From Nitriliruptorales bacterium (lineage in GTDB: Bacteria > Actinomycetota > Nitriliruptoria > Euzebyales > Egibacteraceae): 14,904 bases of DNA. Below, in pieces: positions 6,176 to 12,938 of this stretch. Made by a program: the position numbers and the translations under genes. The notes beneath the pieces were generated by a model. It was not told where the DNA came from and made no database searches. It was given only the letters and a program-made list of their open reading frames with translations. The stretch covers positions 1-14,904 of the forward strand of contig SLAO01000021.1 of NCBI GenBank assembly GCA_007126835.1, written 5' to 3'. The stretch's first letter is position 1, and the number at the start of each line of letters is the position of its first letter.

Positions 6176-7317
6176 GTGCGCGACAGCGCGCTGTGGAGCG
6201 CTTCGCAGCTGCGTGGGGTGGGCGGCCCGAGGTGCTGTCGCGCGCCCCCGGGCGCGTGAACCTGATCGGAGACCACACCGATCATCAGGACGGCTTCGTG
6301 TTGCCGATGGCGGTCGACCGTGAGGTGTGGCTGGCCTTGCGGACCGTCGACGACCCTCGGGTGCGGATCGTCTCGGCCGAGGAACCCGGCGCGGTCACCG
6401 TCGCGCTTCCGCCCGAGGGACCGCCGCAGCGTGGATGGGGCGGCTACATCGAGGGGGTGCTGTGGTCCCTGGGGGAGGCCGGCTATACGTTGGGCGGCTG
6501 GGAGGGCGCCGTCGCCAGTGACGTACCCGTCGGCGCTGGGCTGTCGTCGTCGGCTGCGCTCGAGCTGGCGGTGGCCCTCGGGGCGTTGGCTGCGTCGGGG
6601 CAGGCCCCGCCGGACGACGGGGTGCTCGCCAGACTGGCGCAGCGGGCCGAGAACGACTGGGTCGGCATGAGCTGCGGGATCATGGACCAGCTCGCCGTCA
6701 CCGCAGGGCGCGCCGGCCATGCGCTGCGGATCGATTGCCGAACGCTCGAGCACACCCCCGTGCCCATGCCCGCTGGGGTCGCCGTGCTGGTCCTCGACAC
6801 CGGGACGCGTCGAGAGCTGGCCTCGAGCGCGTACAACAGCCGGCGAGCCGACTGTGACGACGCCGCCCGCCGGCTTGGGGTCGCGGCGCTGCGCGACGTG
6901 GACGCGGAGGCCGTGGCTGCCGCCGGGCTCTTAGACCCCCTGGGGCGACGGGCACGGCACGTCGTCACCGAGAACGCCCGGGTCAACGCCGCGGCCGACG
7001 CGCTGGCTGCCGGCGACTGCGCGGCGTTCGGTCGGCTGATGTCGGCCAGCCACGCCAGCTTGCGTGACGACTACGAAGCCTCGACGCCGGAGCTCGAAGC
7101 GATCGTGTCGGCAGCCGCCGCGCAGCCAGCATGCTACGGCGCCCGACTGACCGGCGCCGGGTTCGGTGGATGCGCTGTCGCGCTGGTGGAGGCGGACTCG
7201 GCCGCCGCCGTGGCGGCGGCGGTGTCCGACGCGTACCACGAAGCGACCGGTCAGCGCTCTACCGTGTACGTGTGCGAGGCGGCTGAGGGCGCCGTCGTGC
7301 ATCGACGTCAGGAGTAA
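6172..7317 (+). CDS. galK: Galactokinase (GHMP family)
   Basis: This 381-residue enzyme phosphorylates galactose at C1 with ATP. It starts with GTG at 6172, overlapping the galT stop by four bases (GTGA), with GGGAGGGG just before. The galactokinase signature PGRVNLIGDHTDHQDG (26-41) includes the catalytic Arg28. The ATP-binding GHMP motif 2 is VPVGAGLSSSAALELA (119-134), the catalytic Asp172 lies in CGIMDQLA, and motif 3 is LTGAGFGGCAVAL (327-339). The usual E-H-T-D-Y-N stretch reads D-H-T-D-H-Q here: the residue expected to hold the galactose 6-hydroxyl (Glu) is Asp, and Tyr-Asn is His-Gln. I recall GDHTD variants in other bacterial galactokinases, so function is likely kept, but sugar preference might differ. 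The same frame is open upstream through galT to 5056; that part is out of frame with galT and not coding. Confidence 0.95.
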   Translation: MSARQRAVERFAAAWGGRPEVLSRAPGRVNLIGDHTDHQDGFVLPMAVDREVWLALRTVDDPRVRIVSAEEPGAVTVALPPEGPPQRGWGGYIEGVLWSLGEAGYTLGGWEGAVASDVPVGAGLSSSAALELAVALGALAASGQAPPDDGVLARLAQRAENDWVGMSCGIMDQLAVTAGRAGHALRIDCRTLEHTPVPMPAGVAVLVLDTGTRRELASSAYNSRRADCDDAARRLGVAALRDVDAEAVAAAGLLDPLGRRARHVVTENARVNAAADALAAGDCAAFGRLMSASHASLRDDYEASTPELEAIVSAAAAQPACYGARLTGAGFGGCAVALVEADSAAAVAAAVSDAYHEATGQRSTVYVCEAAEGAVVHRRQE

Positions 7318-7319
7318 GG

Positions 7320-8300
7320 ATGCGTGTCCTGGTCACCGGCGGCGCCGGGTACATCGGTTCCACAACGGCCGAGGCCCTGCTGGACGACGGTCACGAGGTG
7401 GTCGTCCTCGACAACCTGTCACGCGGCCATCGCGAGCTGGTGCCCGCCCGGGCCCGGTTCGTGGAGGGGGGCGTCGACGACCCTGCCGCCGTCGACGCCG
7501 CTCTCGGCGGGGGAATCGACGCCTGTCTGCACTTCGCCGCGCTCATGGAGGCCGGAGAGTCCATGCGGCGGCCCGAGGCGTTCTTCGCCACCAACACCGG
7601 TGGTTCGTTGCGGCTCCTAGAACGTCTGACGCTCGCCGGGGTGCAGCGCTTCGTGCTGTCATCGACCGCAGCGGTGTACGGGCAACCCGACGTGGTGCCC
7701 ATCGACGAGGACACGGCCTTGGAGCCCACCAACGCCTACGGGGAATCCAAGCTGCTCGTGGAGCGCGCCCTGTGGTGGCTCGCTTCGCTGCGCGGCCTGC
7801 GCGTGGCGTCGCTGCGGTACTTCAACGCCTGCGGGGCCACGCCGGGGCGCGGCGAGGACCACGACCCCGAGACACACCTGATCCCCCTGGTGCTCGCCGC
7901 GGCTGCCGGGCGGCGCGAGCGTATCGACGTGTTCGGGACCGACTACCCCACACGTGACGGCACGTGCGTGCGCGACTACGTCCACGTGGCCGACCTCGCC
8001 GACGCGCACGTGGCCGCGCTGCACGCCCTGGAGGAGCATCCGACCATGGTCTGCAACCTGGGCAGCGAGACGGGCTTTACGGTCCGCGAGGTGATCGCGG
8101 CAGCCGAACGCGTCACGGGGCGCCCGATCCCGGCCGTGGACGCGCCGAGGCGGCCGGGCGACCCCGCAGAGCTCGTCGCGTCGCGCGGGCGTGCCGGCCG
8201 GTTGCTGGGGTGGGAGCCCAAGCACACCGACCTGGACGAGATCGTCGAATCGGCCTGGGAGTGGCACCGCGCTCGGTGGGGAGTGCAGACCTCCGCCTAG
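7320..8300 (+). CDS. galE: UDP-glucose 4-epimerase
   Basis: This 326-residue enzyme interconverts UDP-galactose and UDP-glucose using bound NAD, closing the Leloir cycle begun by galK and galT. It is an extended short-chain dehydrogenase. The Rossmann motif TGGAGYIG lies at 6-13, the acid at the end of beta-2 is Asp31 (VVLDNLSRGH), the active-site Thr116 lies in LSSTAAVYG, and the catalytic pair is Tyr140-x3-Lys144 (NAYGESK). Substrate-side motifs RYFNACGA (166-173) and GTCVRDYVHVADLADAH (214-230) are typical of bacterial GalE. His of the usual GYIGSHT is Thr15. It starts two bases after the galK stop, with AGGAG in the end of galK serving as ribosome binding site. A paralogue acting on another UDP-sugar cannot be excluded, but the operon makes GalE the natural reading. 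Confidence 0.96.
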   Translation: MRVLVTGGAGYIGSTTAEALLDDGHEVVVLDNLSRGHRELVPARARFVEGGVDDPAAVDAALGGGIDACLHFAALMEAGESMRRPEAFFATNTGGSLRLLERLTLAGVQRFVLSSTAAVYGQPDVVPIDEDTALEPTNAYGESKLLVERALWWLASLRGLRVASLRYFNACGATPGRGEDHDPETHLIPLVLAAAAGRRERIDVFGTDYPTRDGTCVRDYVHVADLADAHVAALHALEEHPTMVCNLGSETGFTVREVIAAAERVTGRPIPAVDAPRRPGDPAELVASRGRAGRLLGWEPKHTDLDEIVESAWEWHRARWGVQTSA

Positions 8301-8321
8301 CGGGGTTGGCACACTGGCGGC

Positions 8322-9707
8322 GTGTTTCCCCACCGCCTCCTCGGCGCCCGCTCGGTGGCGATCACCGTCGGCGTGCTCGCGCTGATGCTGGTCGCTGTGC
8401 CGGCGGGTGCGCATCCGCTCGGCGCGGGCCCGCCGCCGACGGCCCACCTGTCCGCTGAAGGCGAGCGGGTAGAGATCGCGTGGACGGCGCAGGAGGACGA
8501 CGTCGCCGATCTCGCCGAGTCGCTCGGTCTCGTCCCCGAGGGCACAAGCGAGGCCTTTCTCGGCATGGTGGGGCCCAGCCCGCTGGACCGCGCAGAACGG
8601 GCCGCGCTGCGTGATGAGCCGGCGCTGGACGAGGCCCTCGCCGACGGGGTCGCGGTCGAACAAGACGGCGTCAGCTGTGCGGGCCAGCACGAGATCGCCG
8701 ACGACGTGCTGGCCGACGGGGTCACGTACGTCTTTGCCTGCCCCGAGCCGGTGCGCGCCGTGGACGTGACCGTCGACCTCCTCCACGACGTCGACCCCAA
8801 CTATCGGACCGTCGGCCTCGTCGGCGACGACCCACCAGAGGTCGAGACCGTGTTCACCGCGAGCGCGCCGACCCAGACGATCGACCTGTCCGACCAGGCG
8901 ATGCGCTCGGGTATCGATTCGCTGGCGGCGTGGTCGATGCCCGGCGGCACCTGGCTGGAGGATCGCATGGTTGCCCTTGCGGACCTCGACGCCGGGTCCT
9001 CGGGTGCGTTGCTGGCCGTGCTCGGCGCTGTCGTGGTGGGCGGCGCGCATGCGTTGGCGCCGGGGCACGCGAAGACGGTGACCGCCGCCTACCTCGCCGG
9101 AGGCGGTGCCCGTGCACGACATGCAGCAACGGTCGGGGCGGTCGTGGCGCTCATGCACACGTCCACGGCCCTGGTGCTGGCGGCGATCCTAGTGGCCCTG
9201 CCCTGGAACCCGGACCTGGGGCCGATGGCGGGTGCGACGCTGACCATCGCAGCGGGGGTGGTGCTGGTGGCAGTGGGCGCGTCGATGCTGCGTGCACGCC
9301 ACACCTCCGCCGCCCGAGGGTCCGACCACCATCACCATCCCCACGCTCACGACCTCGCCGACGGGCGGCACTCCCCCCTGTCGTGGCGCGGCTTGGCGGC
9401 GGTGGGCGCGGCTGGCGGGTTGCTGCCGTCGCCCTCGGCGCTGCTGGTGCTGTCGACCACGTGGCTGGCCGGGCGTCCCGGACTTGGACTCGCCCTCGTG
9501 GCGGCGTTCGGCCTCGGCCTGGCCGGCACGGTCGCGGCTGTGGGTCTGCTGGCCGGGGCCGGCCGGCGAGCGTACGACCGCCGAGCCCGGACTGGCGGCC
9601 GCCTGGCGCAGGTCGGCACCGCGATCCCCAGCGCGGCGGCAGCGATCGTGACGGTGGGCGGAGCGTGGCTTGCCACCCTCGGAGTGCTGCAGCTCACTCT
9701 GGGCTGA
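8322..9707 (+). CDS. NicO/RcnA-type nickel-cobalt transporter with large extracytoplasmic N-terminal domain
   Basis: This 461-residue protein starts with GTG. A signal-like segment (about 11-30) ends in GAHP, and processing at AGA|HP would expose His31. Residues 31-220 form an acidic outer domain with two cysteines (119, 140) that could pair. Six hydrophobic segments follow at about 227-245, 268-292, 300-322, 357-378, 385-413 and 433-459. The transporter signature is GGAHALAPGHAKTVTAAYLAG, split here as GGAHALAPGH (240-249) and AKTVTAAYLAG (250-260): His243 and His249 flank the motif. A His-rich loop (336-343, eight residues, six of them His) sits between TM3 and TM4, and GGLLPSPSALLVL (365-377) resembles the second family motif. 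NicO proteins move Ni2+ or Co2+; import versus efflux is not settled by sequence. It is 21 bases from galE, so it may be read through from the gal promoter, although the functions are unrelated. Confidence 0.8.
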   Translation: MFPHRLLGARSVAITVGVLALMLVAVPAGAHPLGAGPPPTAHLSAEGERVEIAWTAQEDDVADLAESLGLVPEGTSEAFLGMVGPSPLDRAERAALRDEPALDEALADGVAVEQDGVSCAGQHEIADDVLADGVTYVFACPEPVRAVDVTVDLLHDVDPNYRTVGLVGDDPPEVETVFTASAPTQTIDLSDQAMRSGIDSLAAWSMPGGTWLEDRMVALADLDAGSSGALLAVLGAVVVGGAHALAPGHAKTVTAAYLAGGGARARHAATVGAVVALMHTSTALVLAAILVALPWNPDLGPMAGATLTIAAGVVLVAVGASMLRARHTSAARGSDHHHHPHAHDLADGRHSPLSWRGLAAVGAAGGLLPSPSALLVLSTTWLAGRPGLGLALVAAFGLGLAGTVAAVGLLAGAGRRAYDRRARTGGRLAQVGTAIPSAAAAIVTVGGAWLATLGVLQLTLG

Positions 9708-9719
9708 CCCCGCGGGTCA
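9705..9719. terminator. Palindrome containing both convergent stop codons
   Basis: TGACCC-CGC-GGGTCA is a perfect 6-bp inverted repeat with a 3-base loop. Its outer triplets are the TGA stop of the transporter gene (+) and the TGA stop of the small gene at 9717-9926 (-). It may act as a weak bidirectional terminator, but there is no T tract on either side and the stem is short. Confidence 0.35.
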
Positions 9720-9923
9720 GGCCATGCGGCGAGACAGCGCCAGCAGCTTGCTGGCCCCCTCATCGACCCGAACGGCGGCGTGCAACGATCCGCGAGCGCG
9801 CAACGACCGGGCCCGCGCCCGCAGGACACCCGCACGGCGGACGAGGTCCCGCCGCAGCTCGAGGACGTCAGCCGGCACCGTGGGAACCGGTGGGGTGTCG
9901 GCCACACCAGGTGCTGGCATCAT
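9717..9923 (-). CDS. Small hypothetical protein
   Basis: This is a 68-residue frame from the ATG at 9923 (a second ATG follows at once and a TTG precedes at 9926). AGAAGGA lies about ten bases upstream of the ATG. Roughly four fifths of codons end in G or C, as in neighbouring genes, which supports coding. The product is soluble: a Pro/Val/Ala-rich first 20 residues, then an Arg/Leu-rich helical stretch (LELRRDLVRRAGVLRARARS, then SLRARGSLHAAVRVDEGAS) with a positive charge and no cysteine or clear motif. I do not recognise a family. It is convergent with the transporter gene and lies downstream of the trkH pair on the same strand with 132 bases between. It may be a real small gene or a chance frame. 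Confidence 0.5.
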   Translation of the reverse strand: MMPAPGVADTPPVPTVPADVLELRRDLVRRAGVLRARARSLRARGSLHAAVRVDEGASKLLALSRRMA

Positions 9924-9926
9924 CAA

Positions 9927-10058
9927 CGGTCGATCCTTCTCGTGCAGCAGTGGCCCTGGTCTGGTTATCGGCCGATTCGACTGCAGCTTGCGTCTCCCCC
10001 GCCGTGCCCTGACCTGGTCAGTGGGACATCTGGCAGGGCTCCACCGGTTGTCGTCAGG
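9927..10058. other. Intergenic segment with two short palindromes
   Basis: The region separates the small gene from the OB-fold membrane protein gene. It contains CTGACC-T-GGTCAG (10009-10021), a perfect 6-bp inverted repeat with a single central base, and ATCGGCCGAT (9967-9976). The first has the form of a protein-binding site rather than a hairpin. I see no convincing promoter or terminator. Confidence 0.35.
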
Positions 10059-10742
10059 TCACCTCCGGAGACGACGCCGCCGGATGATGGTCTCGGCGAT
10101 CAGGAGTGCGAGCGTGGCCAGGGCAGCCACGCTGCCGACGATGCGTCGATCGGCCAGCACGACCGCCTCGATCGGCTGACCGCGGCGGATCACGCTGCCC
10201 TCGTCCACGCGGAGCACGGCGACCTCCCCGCTGTCGGAGTCGACACGGTGGAACGTCCCGGTGACGTCGAGGACGTCTCCGCGCGCGGTCGGGCCGCCGA
10301 CCCACGTCACCTCCTCGGCCAAGCTCCTCGGAAGGTGCACCCCGAGCCCGGCGTTGCCCCCGCGGAAGTCGCCATGGGCAGGCAGTGGTCCCAGGTCGCC
10401 GGCGTAGGCGTCGTCGTTGAGCTGGGCCCACGCCCCGTGGCTGCGCGGCAGCACCGCTCCGATCACCTCGCCCTCGTAGGCCACCACCGCTCCGTCATAG
10501 ACGCGGGGACAGGCGTACAGATCGTTGGAGGTCACTCGCGGCACCGCGTCCTCGACGGCCGAGGGGCAGATGGTGGGCTCTCGCGGGTCGGCGTCGGGTA
10601 CGTGTGACACCGGATCGACCGTCAGCGGATGCCGCAACTGATTCACGCCCAGCACGAGCAACGAGAGGGCGCCCAACGCAAACACCGCCACGACAGCGAC
10701 GCGCAGCCGGGGGATGGGTTGCCGTTCCGCATCTCGGTTCAC
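10059..10742 (-). CDS. Two-TM membrane protein with OB-fold-like extracytoplasmic domain, coupled to trkH
   Basis: This 227-residue protein starts with GTG at 10742, overlapping the trkH stop (GTGA). The open frame continues upstream inside trkH but is not coding there. TM1 is about 13-34 and TM2 about 199-219, followed by the basic tail RRRRLRR; TM1 is preceded by a short basic segment. The region between (35-198) should face outside if both ends are cytoplasmic. It contains two cysteines (59, 78) and a stretch resembling small beta-barrel OB folds: VVAYEGEVIGAVL (86-98), AWAQLNDDAYA (105-115), GVHLP (134-138) and GDVLDVTGTFHR (155-166). I recall similar 'EGEVIG...WV.VND...GVFHR' proteins of unknown function, some listed as OB-fold nucleic-acid-binding-like; an outside location makes DNA binding unlikely. 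Translational coupling suggests an accessory role for the potassium transporter, but this is inference. Confidence 0.75.
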   Translation of the reverse strand: MNRDAERQPIPRLRVAVVAVFALGALSLLVLGVNQLRHPLTVDPVSHVPDADPREPTICPSAVEDAVPRVTSNDLYACPRVYDGAVVAYEGEVIGAVLPRSHGAWAQLNDDAYAGDLGPLPAHGDFRGGNAGLGVHLPRSLAEEVTWVGGPTARGDVLDVTGTFHRVDSDSGEVAVLRVDEGSVIRRGQPIEAVVLADRRIVGSVAALATLALLIAETIIRRRRLRR

Positions 10743-12259
10743 GGTCGCCCCCGGAGCACCGCGAAGATATAGCCGGCCAGGGCGAACAGGGCGATGAACT
10801 CCAAGCGACCGAGCACCATCTGTGCGATGTACGCCAGCTTGAGCGGGGTTTCCATCTCCGGTCGCGCGACCCCGACCGACAGCCCGCCGGAGCTGGCCGC
10901 GGCGGTCGATTCGAACAGCGCGAGCTCCAGGTCGTAGCCGTAGAACAGTCCGAGCATGGCCCCGCTGCCGTACAGCGTCAGCCACAGCAGCAGGACGGTC
11001 ACCGCCGCGCGTACCTGCCGGTCGCCCAACAGCCGGGTCTCACCGGCGTGGTAGCGCTCGATCACGACGGCATCCTCGGGCAGGAGGGCGCGCCGGATGT
11101 CCCGGCGAACGGCTTTGACGAGCACTCCGATGCGCATCGCTTTGATGCCGCCGGCCGTGGAGCCGGCCATGCCGCCCAGGGCCATCCCGATCACGATCGC
11201 GGCGGGTGCGATCGTGCCCCAGTCCGACACGTACAAGGTGCCGGGCACGGTGGCCAGGCCGGTGGTGGTGTGGGCGCTGATCGCGTGGAAGATCCCGTGG
11301 CGCCACAGTGGGCCGAAGTCGGTGACGGCGCCCGCCTGCGCCAAGCCGACGGCCAGCAGCGCGAACAGGCCAAGCGTCGTCGTGGCGAGAACCCGTGCTT
11401 CGAGGTTGCGCCACAGCTCGCCCCGCCGGCGCTGCCACAGGTAGTAGTGCAGGGCGAAGCTCGTGGCCCCCGCCACCATCACCGCCCAGAGGACGCCCTC
11501 CACGACCAGTGAGCGATAGAACGCCACCGACGACGACTGCACCGCGAAGCCACCGGTGTCGAACGCCGCCATGAACAGGCTCGCGGCGTGGTACAGGCCA
11601 AGGCCGGGGGGCATGCCCGACACGTACAGCGCGATCCACAGCAGGGTGATCCCTACGGCGGCGTAGGTGATCGCGATACGCCAGATGAACTTCGCGGTGC
11701 GGATGACGTTGGGAAGGATCGTCTCCTCGCGGCCCTCGCCTACGTACAGCGACCCCACTGCCCGACCCCCGGCGGCGAAGATCGTCAGGACCACGATGAT
11801 GATCCCCTGGCCGCCGATGAACTGCATCAGGTGCCGCCATAGGTTCACGCTGCGCGCCATGTGATCGAGGTCTTGGGCGAGCGTCAGCCCGATGGTTGCG
11901 AACCCGCTCATCGCCTCGAAGTAGCTGTCGAGGAACGTGGCGTAGTGTCCGGACAGCACCAGCGGGATGGCGCCGAACAGCGGCGCGAGGAGCCAGGCAG
12001 CGGCCACCGCCGACAATCCGTGGGCCACCGACAGGTCCGCATTGGTGCGGCACGAAAGCTCCAGTCCGCGGCCGACCAGGATCGCCAGGCTGGCGCCGAT
12101 GACGAACCCCCACGCCTCGTTCGTTTCTCCGAGTGCGAAGGCCAACGCGGTGGGCACGCCCATGGCCAACCCCACGCCCAGCAAGACCCGGCCGGTGTAG
12201 AGGCCGATCAAGCGAAAGTCGCGGAGGTCCGGACGGAACAGCACGGTGGGATTGGACAC
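10739..12259 (-). CDS. trkH: TrkH/KtrB-family potassium uptake transporter, membrane subunit
   Basis: This 506-residue channel-like subunit moves K+ (or Na+-coupled K+) inward. Four pore-loop repeats with the filter glycine are visible: SGFATIGLT (118-126), FDTGGFAVQ (233-241), SAHTTTGLATV (328-338) and AASSGGLSVG (454-463). GGMAGSTAGGIKAMR (362-376) is the highly conserved helix-loop next to the third filter. Hydrophobic segments cover most of the rest, with an N-terminal pair (about 17-65) before the first repeat. The GTG at 12259 is chosen as start. An ATG at 12388 would add 43 residues and collide with the divergent gene, whose own start and ribosome binding site occupy that spot; GTG at 12244 is another option. 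No TrkA/KtrA regulatory gene is in the window; instead a two-TM protein gene overlaps the stop by four bases. TrkH versus KtrB naming is a matter of degree here. Confidence 0.93.
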   Translation of the reverse strand: MSNPTVLFRPDLRDFRLIGLYTGRVLLGVGLAMGVPTALAFALGETNEAWGFVIGASLAILVGRGLELSCRTNADLSVAHGLSAVAAAWLLAPLFGAIPLVLSGHYATFLDSYFEAMSGFATIGLTLAQDLDHMARSVNLWRHLMQFIGGQGIIIVVLTIFAAGGRAVGSLYVGEGREETILPNVIRTAKFIWRIAITYAAVGITLLWIALYVSGMPPGLGLYHAASLFMAAFDTGGFAVQSSSVAFYRSLVVEGVLWAVMVAGATSFALHYYLWQRRRGELWRNLEARVLATTTLGLFALLAVGLAQAGAVTDFGPLWRHGIFHAISAHTTTGLATVPGTLYVSDWGTIAPAAIVIGMALGGMAGSTAGGIKAMRIGVLVKAVRRDIRRALLPEDAVVIERYHAGETRLLGDRQVRAAVTVLLLWLTLYGSGAMLGLFYGYDLELALFESTAAASSGGLSVGVARPEMETPLKLAYIAQMVLGRLEFIALFALAGYIFAVLRGRP

Positions 12260-12386
12260 CTCAGCGGCACTGCGGACAAACCGGCCTCGGGCCTCGCTGC
12301 AGGCCGTGCCCTGCCGACGATGGCCACTTCCCAAGCCGGCGCCGAGCGTCCATCCTAGGAGCCAGGCCAGCAGCGAGGAGACCGAC
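12260..12386. promoter_or_regulatory. Divergent promoter region between trkH and the NTF2-like gene
   Basis: These 127 bases separate two divergent starts and must hold the promoters for both. I see no convincing -35/-10 pair. GAGGAG (12374-12379) is the ribosome binding site of the plus-strand gene, seven bases before its ATG. Confidence 0.45.
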
Positions 12387-12938
12387 ATGGCCACCGTGCC
12401 CTCAGAGGACGGGCTCGCGGTCCACACCGACTCGCCGGAGCGTCCAGAAGACGACAGCGACGATGACGCGCAGGAAACCGTCGCTGCCGGCGACCATGAG
12501 CAGGTGAGCCTGCGTGACGCGTTCGTCGACGCGTTCAACGGACGTGACCTCGAGGGGGTGCTGGCGCTCGTCGTCGCAGACGTCGACTGCCCGGACATCC
12601 TCGGCGACGGCGTCGAGGTCCTGGCCGAGGAGCTCGAGTCGATCTGGGAGCGCTCTCCGGGGGCGGTGCTGACCCGCGGCAACCTGGCTGATGGGACGCC
12701 GTGCGCGGTAGCTTGGCTGCCCGACGAGGCCGGCTCCTGGTCACGCGCCGCGCTTGTCTGCTTCGATCACGCCGACGGGCAGCTCACCTTGGTTGCGGTG
12801 CCCGACGATCTTGACGCGCTCGAACGCGCCGAGGCCACCGAACCCGTCGGGGACGAGCTCGACGCATGGTTGGACTGGGTGCAGTGGGAGCGCGGCGAGG
12901 AGACCGTCACCCGACCCCGTGAGGGGGAGGTTGGCTAG
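12387..12938 (+). CDS. NTF2-like (SnoaL-type fold) protein with acidic N-terminal extension
   Basis: This 183-residue cytoplasmic protein starts at the ATG at 12387, set by GAGGAG seven bases before. Residues 1-39 are a charged, Asp/Glu-rich, probably disordered leader (ERPEDDSDDDAQE). Residues 40-141 look like an NTF2/SnoaL cone fold: a first helix with SLRDAFVDAFNGRDLEGVLALV followed by strands VLTRGNLADGTPCAVAWLP and AALVCFDHADGQLTLVAVP (here quoted in separate pieces). Residues 142-183 are an acidic helical tail with several Trp (WLDWVQW). The fold serves as enzyme, binding or dimerisation module, and no catalytic residues are evident, so no reaction is proposed. Low overall pI and absence of a signal peptide indicate a soluble protein. 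It is divergent from trkH and overlaps the 3' end of the BTAD regulator gene by 32 bases. Confidence 0.72.
   Translation: MATVPSEDGLAVHTDSPERPEDDSDDDAQETVAAGDHEQVSLRDAFVDAFNGRDLEGVLALVVADVDCPDILGDGVEVLAEELESIWERSPGAVLTRGNLADGTPCAVAWLPDEAGSWSRAALVCFDHADGQLTLVAVPDDLDALERAEATEPVGDELDAWLDWVQWERGEETVTRPREGEVG

Noticed and set aside
10743..10985. N-terminal extension of the OB-fold-like membrane protein
   Set aside because: This part is read inside trkH in another frame and is Arg/Gly-rich; the GTG overlapping the trkH stop gives a normal basic-hydrophobic N-terminus.
12260..12388. Longer TrkH starting at ATG 12388
   Set aside because: The extra 43 residues do not resemble TrkH, and the position coincides with the start and ribosome binding site of the divergent NTF2-like gene. 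It is not fully excluded.
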